A DNA stretch of 23,262 bases from a virus. The position numbers were made by a program, and so were the translations under genes. The notes below the pieces were generated by a model. That model made no database searches. It saw nothing but the letters and a program-made list of their open reading frames with translations, and was not told where the DNA came from. Location of the stretch: the IMG/VR virus record IMGVR_UViG_3300042691_034692, positions 1 through 23,262 of that record. One strand, written 5' to 3'. Within the stretch, counting starts at the first letter, position 1. Each line of letters opens with the position of its first letter. Positions 13,116 through 20,162 of this stretch are shown in pieces.

Positions 13116-15536
13116 ATGACGACCAAGTCGTTCAACCTTTTCCCATACCAAAAGGAAGCAGTCGAACGCCACCTCAAGATCCTCGATTCGGTCGGCTCGT
13201 CACTCGACGGGACCGGATGCGGAGGAGGTAAGACAGTCATCGCCTCCAGTGTAGCTGCCAAGTTCGCTTTGCCTATTGGGGTGATCTGCCCAAAGAGCGT
13301 GGTCGCCAAGTGGACAGATACCCTGTCCAGCTTCGGGGTCGAGCCCCTCTTCGTCCTGAACCCCGAAAAGTTACGGAACGGGAACACGCCACACCTCAAG
13401 AAAGTCTCCAAGGGAGGGAAAAAGGCGGTCTTCGAATGGCAGGTTCCCGCTCGGTGTCTCTTCATATTCGATGAAGTCCACATGTTCGGAGCCTACAACT
13501 CACAGAACGGCAAGATGCTCGAAGCCGCGGCCGGGCACTATGTCCTCATGCTTTCGGCCACCGCCGCCGAGAACCCACTCCGGATGAAGGCGATTGGCGT
13601 CAACCTGCGGCTATTCACTCCGAATTATTTTTGGAAATGGGTGCGCGAGATGGGAGCCGAAGAATCACGCTGGGGTGGCCTCGAATGGAACCCCAAGCTG
13701 CCGGCCAACAAGGTCGCGATGGAGCGGCTACACAATTCGATATTCGTGAATAGAGGATACCGGGTCTCCGAAGAAGTTCTCCGTGAACAGCTTCCGGAAC
13801 TGATGACCGAGGACGATCCGCTGTGGCTGAGTGCCAAAGACAAAGCGACGATCAAGGAACTCTACGATGAGATGGCCGACCCGGACGATCCTGGTGGGGT
13901 CAAGAACCTGCGGCAGCGCCAGGCGATCGAACTGGTCAAAGTTCCCTACATCGTTGAACGCGCCAAGGAGATCGTCGAGTCCGGTGGCTCGGTTGTCCTC
14001 TTCCTGAATTTCCATGAAAGCATCGATCAAGCACACAAACAATTCCCCGAGGCTGAAGTCATCGACGGTCGCGTCTCGGCTGATAAACGACGAGCCATCC
14101 AAGACCGCTTCCAACGAAACGAGTTACGGGCCGTCGTTGTTCAAATCGCAGCAGGAGGACAATCCATCGACCTCCATGACCTCGACGGAAGTTATCCGCG
14201 AGTTGCTCTTCTTTGCCCCCAGTTCTCCGGCACCGTCGAAGAACAAGCCGTCGGACGGATATGTCGCGTTGGTGCGAAGTCTCGTGCTCTCGCCATTCGC
14301 CTCTACGCGGGAGGCACCGTTGAGCAAGCTGCGTTGAAACTGACCGCCGAAAAACGGGAAAATGTGGCGATATTAAATCGTGGGGAAAATATTTTGAACG
14401 GGAGTCAATGGGGTGATGTCTGTATTTCCATGTCTAGTGGAATAACCCCACAACTGCCCGAAGAAAAAGAGCACAGCGAGCACTCCCCCTCCTCTCTCAA
14501 GGAGAAAGCGAAATGCCCTGGTTTTCGCAACGATCAGACCCGCGACAACACCGCGGCGAACCGAGGAACCCTCGGCCACCTTGCGGTGGAGAAAGAAAAT
14601 CTCGATGTCATACCGCCGGATGACCCGAAGCTGCGGGAAGCGGCCGACATGTGCCTCAAATACCTAGCCTCACTCCGCAAACAAGTCGGCCCACACAAGG
14701 AGCTCCGCGAGCAAAAATATCACATGCAGGACCAGTTCGGTCACGTCGACCACATCATCCTGCACGGCGACAAAGCCGAGTTGATCGATTACAAGTTTGC
14801 CTTCGGCGAATACGTGGCCGATTCACCGCAATTTTGGGCGTATGCCGTCGGTCTCTGGGATGCCCATCCCGAGGTCAGTGAGATAACTGTGCATGTGCTT
14901 TTGCCCTTTCGCGGGGTCATCGATCGAGAGTCGTTTTCTCGGGAAAAAGATTACGACAGACTCTCAGCGCAAATCACCGCCATCATCGCTGCTGCGAGGC
15001 GGGATGACCCCGCGACCTATTTGACCGGATCGCATTGCGCTTGGTGCGCGAAACAGGCGAGTTGCCCGAAGCTGTCGTCACTCGCACTGACGATCGCCAC
15101 CGAATACAAGGCCGACGAACTCGCACTACCGGCGCAATACGATCCGGCGAACATCACTGACCCGCACGTTATTGCGCTCGCCAAACGGGCCGCGCCGATA
15201 ATGAAAAGCTGGGCCGATAAAGTTGACCAACGCGCTCTCCAGATGCGCCTCGAAGAGGGCATCGAAATCCCCGGCTACGAACTGGCCGAGCGTGCCCTCC
15301 CCTTCAAGGTCACCGACGCCCAGAAAGCATGGGACGTGGTCCGCGACCGGATCAGCCCCGAGGCATTTGCTGCCTGCGCCGAAGTATCAATCGGTGCGCT
15401 AGAGAAAGCCATCGCCCGCACCGCACCTCGCGGTGAGATGAAACGGGCCAAAGACAACCTTCGTGACGCATTGGTTGACGCCGATGCGGCCCGCTCAGAG
15501 GGAGCGTATCACTACCTCAAGAAACAGAAATCATAA
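13116..15536 (+). CDS. SF2 helicase fused to Cas4/RecB-like Fe-S nuclease
   Basis: The 806-residue protein joins two enzymes. Residues 1-450 are a SNF2/DEAD-type helicase with Walker A TGCGGGKT (Lys39), DEVH (119-122), LSATAAENP near 146 and a motif VI QAVGRICRVGAK near 377. Residues 460-660 are a PD-(D/E)XK nuclease of the DUF2800/Cas4 kind, with GHVDHIIL (Asp545) and AELIDYKFA (Asp558, Lys560). Cys467 in KCPGF and Cys641, Cys644 and Cys650 in CAWCAKQASC are placed as for a 4Fe-4S cluster. The final 150 residues are helical. In other phages the two activities are often separate genes. Residues 440-465 form an AT-richer, Glu/Ser-rich linker. It probably unwinds and resects DNA during replication or recombination. 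Confidence 0.82.
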   Translation: MTTKSFNLFPYQKEAVERHLKILDSVGSSLDGTGCGGGKTVIASSVAAKFALPIGVICPKSVVAKWTDTLSSFGVEPLFVLNPEKLRNGNTPHLKKVSKGGKKAVFEWQVPARCLFIFDEVHMFGAYNSQNGKMLEAAAGHYVLMLSATAAENPLRMKAIGVNLRLFTPNYFWKWVREMGAEESRWGGLEWNPKLPANKVAMERLHNSIFVNRGYRVSEEVLREQLPELMTEDDPLWLSAKDKATIKELYDEMADPDDPGGVKNLRQRQAIELVKVPYIVERAKEIVESGGSVVLFLNFHESIDQAHKQFPEAEVIDGRVSADKRRAIQDRFQRNELRAVVVQIAAGGQSIDLHDLDGSYPRVALLCPQFSGTVEEQAVGRICRVGAKSRALAIRLYAGGTVEQAALKLTAEKRENVAILNRGENILNGSQWGDVCISMSSGITPQLPEEKEHSEHSPSSLKEKAKCPGFRNDQTRDNTAANRGTLGHLAVEKENLDVIPPDDPKLREAADMCLKYLASLRKQVGPHKELREQKYHMQDQFGHVDHIILHGDKAELIDYKFAFGEYVADSPQFWAYAVGLWDAHPEVSEITVHVLLPFRGVIDRESFSREKDYDRLSAQITAIIAAARRDDPATYLTGSHCAWCAKQASCPKLSSLALTIATEYKADELALPAQYDPANITDPHVIALAKRAAPIMKSWADKVDQRALQMRLEEGIEIPGYELAERALPFKVTDAQKAWDVVRDRISPEAFAACAEVSIGALEKAIARTAPRGEMKRAKDNLRDALVDADAARSEGAYHYLKKQKS

Positions 15537-15550
15537 CTCCACCACTATAT

Positions 15551-16294
15551 ATGGGAAAAGTATCATTCGAAGAGGCCGTTGAGGCCACAGTCATCGAGGA
15601 GAGCAACGCTGTTGCCGTTCGCCCCGAATCACAGGTCGCCATCCAAGGCGAAGCACCGGAAAAAGGAATCTTTGGCGAGTTCGGTTCGGACGACATCAAG
15701 TTGCCCCGCCTCAACCTCGTCAACAAAGTCGGGGATCTCTCCAACCTATTCACGCCCGGCGCATGGGTGCTCAAGAAAGAGCATCAACTCACCGATGTCG
15801 TGAAAGGTGAAGCAGGGTCTCTCAAGGTCATCGCGGTCAGACTCAAGGTGGAATACCAAGAGTCCCTCCCCTACGACCCGAACGTGCGTCCTCGTGTCTT
15901 CGCGACGGCCGAGCAAGTTCGTATGAACGGCGGTCGTGTCGCCTATGGCCGCGGTGAAGGCATCTTCGCCAAGGTTGGTCACATCGAGTTCCTCATCGAG
16001 AAACCGGAGAAACTGAGTGAGGAAGCATCCTCCGAGTTCTTCTACGTGCTCGGCGACAAGGAATACGCTCGCGTGCTCTACACGGCGTCCTCCACCGCTT
16101 ACGCGGAAACGGCACAAATCCTCTACAGCGACTACCGCGTCGGGCATCTGAACAAGACCGGCCTTATGGGCGGGTTCTATTCACTCGGGGCGAAGACCAA
16201 GACCGGAGACAAAGGCTCTTGGTGGGTTCCCGCCCTCAAGACGGCCGGAGAAGTTCCGGAAGCTATCCAGTCGGAAATCAAAGCTCTCATTTAA
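15551..16294 (+). CDS. Conserved replication-module protein, possible ssDNA-binding
   Basis: The 247-residue product starts MGKVSFEEAVEATVIEESNA and has a flexible acidic N-terminus to about residue 40. A beta-rich body follows with LPRLNLVNKVGDLSNLFTPG, then SLKVIAVRLKVEYQESLPYD and KVGHIEFLIEKPEKL. The C-terminal half is rich in Tyr and Ala and ends near KGSWWVPALKTAGEVP. No catalytic motif is seen. Position right after the helicase-nuclease and before the polymerase suggests an ssDNA-binding or annealing partner, as such genes often sit beside DUF2800-type nucleases, but I cannot name a family. The stop overlaps the next ATG (TAATG). Confidence 0.55.
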   Translation: MGKVSFEEAVEATVIEESNAVAVRPESQVAIQGEAPEKGIFGEFGSDDIKLPRLNLVNKVGDLSNLFTPGAWVLKKEHQLTDVVKGEAGSLKVIAVRLKVEYQESLPYDPNVRPRVFATAEQVRMNGGRVAYGRGEGIFAKVGHIEFLIEKPEKLSEEASSEFFYVLGDKEYARVLYTASSTAYAETAQILYSDYRVGHLNKTGLMGGFYSLGAKTKTGDKGSWWVPALKTAGEVPEAIQSEIKALI

Positions 16295-16500
16295 TGAGCT
16301 TCTACAACCTCCGCTTTCGCGACCCGAAGGCGCTCAAAGACGAAGGGTTCTCCAGCTTGGCCGGTCATTACCGACTGAGCCAGGAGGACTGGATGATGCG
16401 TGTCGTGGCCGACGCGAAACGCGCAAACAAAGACGTGGCTTTCAGCGGGGACATCTCCCGCGTGGAAGTCTGGCAACGAAGCAAATCGAAAGTTGCCTAA
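16294..16500 (+). CDS. Small hypothetical protein
   Basis: The 68-residue product reads MSFYNLRFRDPKALKDEGFS and contains SQEDWMMRVVADAKRANKD and a basic end (VWQRSKSKVA). It is probably helical in the middle. I recognise no family and see no membrane segment. The ATG overlaps the preceding stop by one base, so translation is probably coupled to the 247-residue gene. It ends immediately before the structured interval at 16509-16578. Confidence 0.55.
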   Translation: MSFYNLRFRDPKALKDEGFSSLAGHYRLSQEDWMMRVVADAKRANKDVAFSGDISRVEVWQRSKSKVA

Positions 16501-16508
16501 ATGAATTA

Positions 16509-16578
16509 CCCCGGAGTGGGTCTTAGCGGGTCTCATTGCCCGCCCGGCGAGTGCCGGCCTTTTCTTCCCGCTCCGGGG
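16509..16578 (+). ncRNA. Candidate three-way-junction structured RNA
   Basis: The interval folds by inspection into three helices. The outer helix pairs 16509-16520 (CCCCGGAGTGGG) with 16567-16578 (CCCGCTCCGGGG), 12 pairs with one G-U. The first inner hairpin pairs 16526-16531 with 16538-16543 (six pairs, one G-U, six-base loop). The second pairs CCGGC at 16544-16548 with GCCGG at 16553-16557 around the loop GAGT. The two inner hairpins abut, and a pyrimidine-rich strand (CCTTTTCTT) closes the junction. No U-run follows, so it is not a standard terminator. It lies between two gene blocks, 20 bases before the DUF1599 ATG. A regulatory leader or processing signal is possible. Confidence 0.5.
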
Positions 16579-16597
16579 ACTTCATCTAAATAATTTT

Positions 16598-16915
16598 ATG
16601 AATTCACAAACAGATATAATCGATAACACCGCCGAAGCTCTCGGCATTAACACTGCGATGGGCCGCGCCGCATTCGCATACTTCTGTGAGGCTGCTGTTC
16701 TCCTCGATAGCAAACAACGCGACTACGGAAGCTCCAACATCTCCGCCTTCGGCGAGCGCGGCATCGTCGTCCGCATGAACGACAAGGTCGAGCGACTCAA
16801 GACGCTCGTCTGGAATGGCGCGGCACCGGAGCATGAGAAGGTCTCCGACACCTGGCTCGACATCGCGAACTACGGGATCATCGGTCTCCTTTGCCATCGC
16901 GGAGAATGGAAATGA
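16598..16915 (+). CDS. DUF1599 (nucleotide-modification-associated, Nmad1-like) protein
   Basis: The 105-residue product has DSKQRDYGSSNISAFGERGIVVRMNDKVERLKTL and then SDTWLDIANYGIIGLL. This matches the DUF1599 pattern I know: KxxDYG, FGERG, R-xDK-ERLK and D-LxDxANY. The family occurs in phages and is linked by context to modified nucleotides (Nmad1). It resembles all-alpha nucleotide pyrophosphatases with acidic helices. Residues Glu, Asp and Lys in FGERG--VRMNDKVERLK and DTWLDIANY probably form the active site. The start follows AAATAATTTT. Its stop overlaps the next gene (ATGA), opening a chain of coupled small genes. A substrate cannot be named. Confidence 0.75.
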   Translation: MNSQTDIIDNTAEALGINTAMGRAAFAYFCEAAVLLDSKQRDYGSSNISAFGERGIVVRMNDKVERLKTLVWNGAAPEHEKVSDTWLDIANYGIIGLLCHRGEWK

Positions 16916-17118
16916 AGCCTGACGATTTTGTCGGCATGGCCGCGATCGCCATCGGAGCCGCTATTTTAGTCGGATCGATCATGGCGGTTGTCGAACACCG
17001 CGAACGCGAATCACTCACCCGCCAACTCGAAGAGTGGCAGCGGCAAGAGTGGGTCGACAACCTCTTGGAGACACGCCGGCAGGAAATGCTCAACCAGATC
17101 AAATACAAACCACTATGA
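16912..17118 (+). CDS. Small single-pass membrane protein with coiled tail
   Basis: The 68-residue product (MKPDDFVGMAAIAIGAAILV) has one hydrophobic segment at about residues 7-28, followed by a Glu/Arg/Gln-rich helix (HRERESLTRQLEEWQRQEWVDNLLETRRQEML). This topology is like small spanin or membrane-anchored accessory proteins, but no family is recognised. The start overlaps the previous stop and the stop overlaps the next start (ATGA both). A lysis function is only a guess, since lysis genes usually sit in late operons. Confidence 0.55.
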   Translation: MKPDDFVGMAAIAIGAAILVGSIMAVVEHRERESLTRQLEEWQRQEWVDNLLETRRQEMLNQIKYKPL

Positions 17119-17204
17119 TTGTCGGAATCATCGGCATCTTTTTATCGTGGCTGGGGCTTATCGGCTTCGGCATGTGGCTCGCACGGGAGGAATCGAAGAA
17201 ATGA
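17115..17204 (+). CDS. 29-residue membrane microprotein
   Basis: The product MIVGIIGIFLSWLGLIGFGM then WLAREESKK is a single hydrophobic helix with a short charged C-terminus, so a membrane peptide with a cytoplasmic tail is likely. It is bounded on both sides by ATGA overlaps, the same coupling as its neighbours, which is the main reason to believe it is a gene. Function unknown. Confidence 0.45.
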   Translation: MIVGIIGIFLSWLGLIGFGMWLAREESKK

Positions 17205-17473
17205 GATCCTTCACCGTTGTCATTGACGAGGATGTTCCGGTCTCGGAGAAACGCTCGACCGAACGCTCCCGCTACCAGCACCCGCTCTCTTGGCTTCTCC
17301 CGAAGCTGAACATCGGAGACTCGTTCATTTATCCGGCCTCGACCGGAGAGAAGATAAACGGACTACGCGGCATCGTCTCAGGCTACGCGAAATCACGGAA
17401 AGTGAAGTTCGCTACCAGGACCGTGCAAGACCATGAGGGCGTCGACCGCCTTCGCATCTGGAGGACTGCATGA
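17201..17473 (+). CDS. Conserved small phage protein
   Basis: The 90-residue product starts MRSFTVVIDEDVPVSEKRST. It contains LLPKLNIGDSFIYPAS, GIVSGYAKSRKVKFATRTV and ends GVDRLRIWRTA. The order GDSF, a basic AKSRKVKFATR strand, and R-WR at the end is a pattern I recall from many short phage proteins of unknown function. No membrane or catalytic motif is seen. The ATG at 17201 overlaps the previous stop (ATGA), which decides this start over a longer upstream reading. Its stop overlaps the next gene. Confidence 0.6.
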   Translation: MRSFTVVIDEDVPVSEKRSTERSRYQHPLSWLLPKLNIGDSFIYPASTGEKINGLRGIVSGYAKSRKVKFATRTVQDHEGVDRLRIWRTA

Positions 17474-17598
17474 CCGCGGGCTCGTTTCTCCTCGGCATGG
17501 CCGTTGGGCTGATCCTTGGCGGACTCGCAACCTACGGGGCGATTTTCGCCTGGGCGCTGGGCTACAAACTTCGGGAGGACGAAGAAGATGCCGAGTGA
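17470..17598 (+). CDS. 42-residue membrane microprotein
   Basis: The product MTAGSFLLGMAVGLILGGLA continues TYGAIFAWALGYKLREDEED. It has one long hydrophobic stretch (residues 5-31) with small residues, then an acidic tail. It looks like a single-pass membrane peptide. It overlaps both neighbours and is the third small membrane protein in this gene chain. Function unknown; a holin-like or membrane-anchoring role cannot be judged. Confidence 0.45.
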   Translation: MTAGSFLLGMAVGLILGGLATYGAIFAWALGYKLREDEEDAE

Positions 17599-17749
17599 TC
17601 CAGACCAAGACTACGACGAGGGTCGTTCGCTCGAAGCGGAAGACGCCCGCTACTGGAGACGACGCTCCGATCCAGCCGAAGACTGGTGCCAGGAATGCGA
17701 CCGCTTCGGTTCGGAGTGCCGGTGCGATCCCGACAACTTACATGAATAG
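17588..17749 (+). CDS. Small acidic protein with CxxC zinc-binding pattern
   Basis: The 53-residue product starts MPSDPDQDYDEGRSLEAEDA and contains Cys34, Cys37, Cys44 and Cys46 in DWCQECDRFGSECRCDPD. Four closely placed Cys suggest a small zinc-binding knuckle. The protein is otherwise acidic and hydrophilic. It overlaps the microprotein before it by 11 bases and the gene after it by eight. It may be a protein-binding adaptor; no family is recognised. Confidence 0.5.
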   Translation: MPSDPDQDYDEGRSLEAEDARYWRRRSDPAEDWCQECDRFGSECRCDPDNLHE

Positions 17750-17939
17750 CGACTACACAATCGGTCGCATCAACTTCGGGCCGCGTGATTCTTTCACAAC
17801 GCTCGGACAACTGATCGACGAAATCGCAGCCCAGGAGGAATTGGTCGACGACCTCTGTCTCTTTGCCGGCGAACAACTCACCAAGGTCGAACTCCTCAAA
17901 GAGTGCCTGCCCCCCGTCACCGAACCCTACGAACTATGA
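17742..17939 (+). CDS. Small hypothetical protein
   Basis: The 65-residue product (MNSDYTIGRINFGPRDSFTT) has a helical region LGQLIDEIAAQEELVDDLCLFAGEQLTKVELL that could form a coiled coil. No family is recognised. Its stop overlaps the exonuclease start (ATGA), so translation is likely coupled to the polymerase genes. Its constant position in the overlapping chain supports it being real. Confidence 0.5.
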   Translation: MNSDYTIGRINFGPRDSFTTLGQLIDEIAAQEELVDDLCLFAGEQLTKVELLKECLPPVTEPYEL

Positions 17940-18433
17940 CCACCACTTTTCCGGTTCCCGAGACCAAATCAACGCTACAACCGTCTGAGGGGGCGGTGCG
18001 CCAACCAGTCCTCGGGAGCCGGTGCTCTTCCGTCGCGATCGATTTTGAATCGTATTACGACACCGACTGCTCAGTCACCACGATGGGTGCGTGGCACTAC
18101 GCCCGCGCCACCGACATCTACATGGTGTCGATGTATTTCGAGGACGGTGATGCCTACGTAGGTTCCCCGTTCAAAGCGCCGTGGGACGAGTGCGACGGGC
18201 TGAACTGGATCATGCACAACGCTGCCTTCGACCTGACGCTCCTCGACGCGCTCATCGAGTCCGGCACCGTGCCCCCAGTGAAACCACGGTTCGTCTTCGA
18301 TACCGCCGACCTCGCTGCCTACCTGGGCTACCCCAGGTCGCTCAAGGAAGCCGCCTCGGAGCTCCTCGGAATTCAGATGAGCAAGGCCACCCGAACCAAC
18401 ATGAAAGGGATGATATGGACAAAGGACTCCTGA
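17936..18433 (+). CDS. Family A DNA polymerase, 3'-5' exonuclease fragment (exo I and II)
   Basis: The 165-residue product is the first part of a split polymerase. VAIDFESYYDT gives exo I (Asp36, Glu38) and IMHNAAFDLTLL gives exo II (Asn95, Asp99). FDTADLAAYLGYPRSLKEAA and ELLGIQMSKATRTNMKG follow, as in intact phage polymerases just before exo III. The frame then stops at 18433 after WTKDS, and the exo III motif is absent. It appears instead at the start of the gene at 18780. The stop is a TGA with another frame already begun 18 bases earlier. The two halves must associate, or be joined by another mechanism, for proofreading to work. Confidence 0.8.
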   Translation: MTTTFPVPETKSTLQPSEGAVRQPVLGSRCSSVAIDFESYYDTDCSVTTMGAWHYARATDIYMVSMYFEDGDAYVGSPFKAPWDECDGLNWIMHNAAFDLTLLDALIESGTVPPVKPRFVFDTADLAAYLGYPRSLKEAASELLGIQMSKATRTNMKGMIWTKDS

Positions 18434-18624
18434 AAGTATTCACCGCGATCAGCGGATGGCAGACGCCCGAAGACTTCGGCAACGAGAACGAGGGCTACGT
18501 GACCTTCGAACGCGATCCAAAAACCCAACGCAAATCGGCGTTCCTCTGGAGGGCCGACATGTCACACGAGCACCTCCAAGCGATGTGGCTCAGTGACCAG
18601 ACATTTGTCAGATATGAATCCTAA
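18415..18624 (+). CDS. Inserted small frame within split polymerase
   Basis: The 69-residue product MDKGLLKVFTAISGWQTPED continues GNENEGYVTFERDPKTQRKS and a WRADMSHEHLQAMWLSDQTF segment. It is not similar in any way I can see to a polymerase or to a known intron-encoded nuclease. It starts inside the end of the exonuclease gene and overlaps the following small gene by 11 bases, the same arrangement as the neighbouring real genes. It occupies the place where the exo domain should continue. It could be a real insert gene or a remnant. Confidence 0.5.
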   Translation: MDKGLLKVFTAISGWQTPEDFGNENEGYVTFERDPKTQRKSAFLWRADMSHEHLQAMWLSDQTFVRYES

Positions 18625-18787
18625 AATCAAAAAGCTCATCGACCAAGGCCGGCTGCTGCCGATCTTCGCCAAGTCCGGCGAGGACTTCGCCCTGGTCGGT
18701 TACCGCCGCAAGCCCGGTAGCCGGAAGTCGCATCTGCGGCCTTACCTGCTCCCCCAACCTATCCGGATTCCCAAGCCCAGTGCCTAA
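18614..18787 (+). CDS. Second inserted small basic frame within split polymerase
   Basis: The 57-residue product (MNPKIKKLIDQGRLLPIFAK) is basic, with GEDFALVGYRRKPGSRKS and a Pro-rich end (LLPQPIRIPKPSA). It overlaps the preceding insert gene and the GTG start of the polymerase gene by eight bases. The high Lys/Arg content would suit nucleic acid binding, but no motif is diagnostic. Together with the previous frame it forms the block between exo II and exo III. Confidence 0.5.
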   Translation: MNPKIKKLIDQGRLLPIFAKSGEDFALVGYRRKPGSRKSHLRPYLLPQPIRIPKPSA

Positions 18788-20156
18788 GTCACCCTACATG
18801 ACCAACGACTTCAAAAAAGAAGTCGCCCGCTACGCGCTCTATGACGCGAAGGCCACCTTCCTGCTCTGGAAGGAGCACGGCCACAAGATGCCCGATCACG
18901 AGTGGCGTATCTCAGCCATGACCCGCAAGATGGGAATGCGCGGGGTGCCGGTCAATATGGAGAAGCTCAAGGCCGCGGAAGCCAAGCTCATCGAGGAGAA
19001 GCGCCGAGCCGAAACACTCCTACCTTGGATCGGCGGCGAGTATCCTCCGTTGTCGCTACAGGCGATCCGCGACCAGTGCGAGAAGGAGGGCATCCGCTCG
19101 CCGAAGTCCTTTGCCGAGAAAGATCCGGAAGGTGCGGCATGGGAAGCAGAGTTCTCCGACACAATCCCGTGGGTCCGGGCGGTGCGTGAATACCGCAAAG
19201 CCAACAAACACCTGAAGACCGTGCAGGCGATGATCGCCCGGACGCGGCCGGATGGTCGCATGGGCTACGAACTCAAATACTTTGGTGCCACAACCGGACG
19301 TGATTCCGGGGGCGGTGGCTGGAACGCCCAGAATATCCCGAAGGGCGAAGTGGCCGGCGTGGACATCCGCAACCTCATCGAGGCTCCCGCGGGGAATACA
19401 CTCGTCATCTGCGATCTTGCCCAGATCGAGGCGCGGTGTCTGCCTTATCTCGCCAAAGACTTTGATCTTCTCAAACTGATCTCTACTGGAATCGACATCT
19501 ACGAGGCGCACGCCAGGGCGACGATGGGATACAACGATCCCCGTCCGCTCAAAGATGTGGATCCGAAGATGCGCTTTCTGGCCAAGGCCCGTGTGCTCGG
19601 TCTCGGTTACGGCTGCGGGGCCGTGAAGTTCCAACTAGTCGCCAAGATGCTGGCCGGACTCGACATATCCCTTACCGAATCGCAATCGATTGTGAAGTCC
19701 TACCGGGAGTCTTCCCCGAAGATCACCGCATTCTGGGCCAAGCTGGATCGTTTCCTGCGGATGTCGACCGACCCGAACGATGGAGAATTGACCGTTCCCC
19801 TACCCTCCGGACGAGAACTTGTTTACCGCAACGTGCGACGGATCACCGGCAACATCGTCGCCAAGCTCCCGCGGCTCGGGAAGCTCATGGACGTGAAGCT
19901 CTACGGCGGACTGCTCGCTGAAAATGCCACGCAGGCACTTGCCCGCGATGTCTTCATGGACCGCTGCATGGCACTGGAAGACGCTGGTTATGAAATCCTC
20001 ATGCGTATCCACGACGAAGTCGTCGTCTTGGTCGATGAATATGACGCCGAAGATCACCGCCAAGTGATCGAAGAAATCATGTCGACCCCACCCATTTGGG
20101 CCTCGGACCTCCCGCTGGGAGCCGAAGCCATTGTCTCCAAACATTACAGAAAATAA
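18780..20156 (+). CDS. Family A DNA polymerase, exo III and polymerase domain
   Basis: The 458-residue product supplies the rest of the polymerase. VARYALYDAKAT (Tyr18, Asp22) is the YxxxD exo III motif missing from the upstream fragment. The polymerase domain has TTGRDSGGGGWNAQNIP (Arg174), motif A ICDLAQIEARC (Asp212), motif B RFLAKARVLGLGYG (Arg265, Lys269, Tyr277) and motif C MRIHDEVVVL (His411, Asp412, Glu413), so it is expected to be catalytically complete. Motif A has Ala where Ser is usual (DLAQIE for DYSQIE). The start is GTG, overlapping the previous gene; an ATG at 18798 is an alternative. It probably replicates the phage genome with the downstream primase-helicase. Confidence 0.88.
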   Translation: MPKSPYMTNDFKKEVARYALYDAKATFLLWKEHGHKMPDHEWRISAMTRKMGMRGVPVNMEKLKAAEAKLIEEKRRAETLLPWIGGEYPPLSLQAIRDQCEKEGIRSPKSFAEKDPEGAAWEAEFSDTIPWVRAVREYRKANKHLKTVQAMIARTRPDGRMGYELKYFGATTGRDSGGGGWNAQNIPKGEVAGVDIRNLIEAPAGNTLVICDLAQIEARCLPYLAKDFDLLKLISTGIDIYEAHARATMGYNDPRPLKDVDPKMRFLAKARVLGLGYGCGAVKFQLVAKMLAGLDISLTESQSIVKSYRESSPKITAFWAKLDRFLRMSTDPNDGELTVPLPSGRELVYRNVRRITGNIVAKLPRLGKLMDVKLYGGLLAENATQALARDVFMDRCMALEDAGYEILMRIHDEVVVLVDEYDAEDHRQVIEEIMSTPPIWASDLPLGAEAIVSKHYRK

Positions 20157-20162
20157 TAACTG

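Noticed and set aside
16509-16578. Self-cleaving ribozyme interpretation of the three-way junction
   Set aside because: The conserved hammerhead core bases (CUGA/GAAA) are absent, and I could not place any other known ribozyme core.
16501-16593. 30-codon frame directly after the gene ending at 16500 (MNYPGVGLSG start)
   Set aside because: The peptide is Gly/Pro/Cys-rich without pattern, and the bases are better explained by extended RNA pairing. It remains possible as a leader peptide.
18415-18440. Programmed frameshift joining the polymerase parts
   Set aside because: No slippery heptamer is evident near the TGA, and the following frames do not encode the missing exo segment until 18780, too far for a single shift.
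18415-18800. Group I or II intron interrupting the polymerase gene
   Set aside because: I see no intron core elements or domain V-like hairpin, and the interval is filled by two overlapping frames. RNA data would be needed to exclude splicing.
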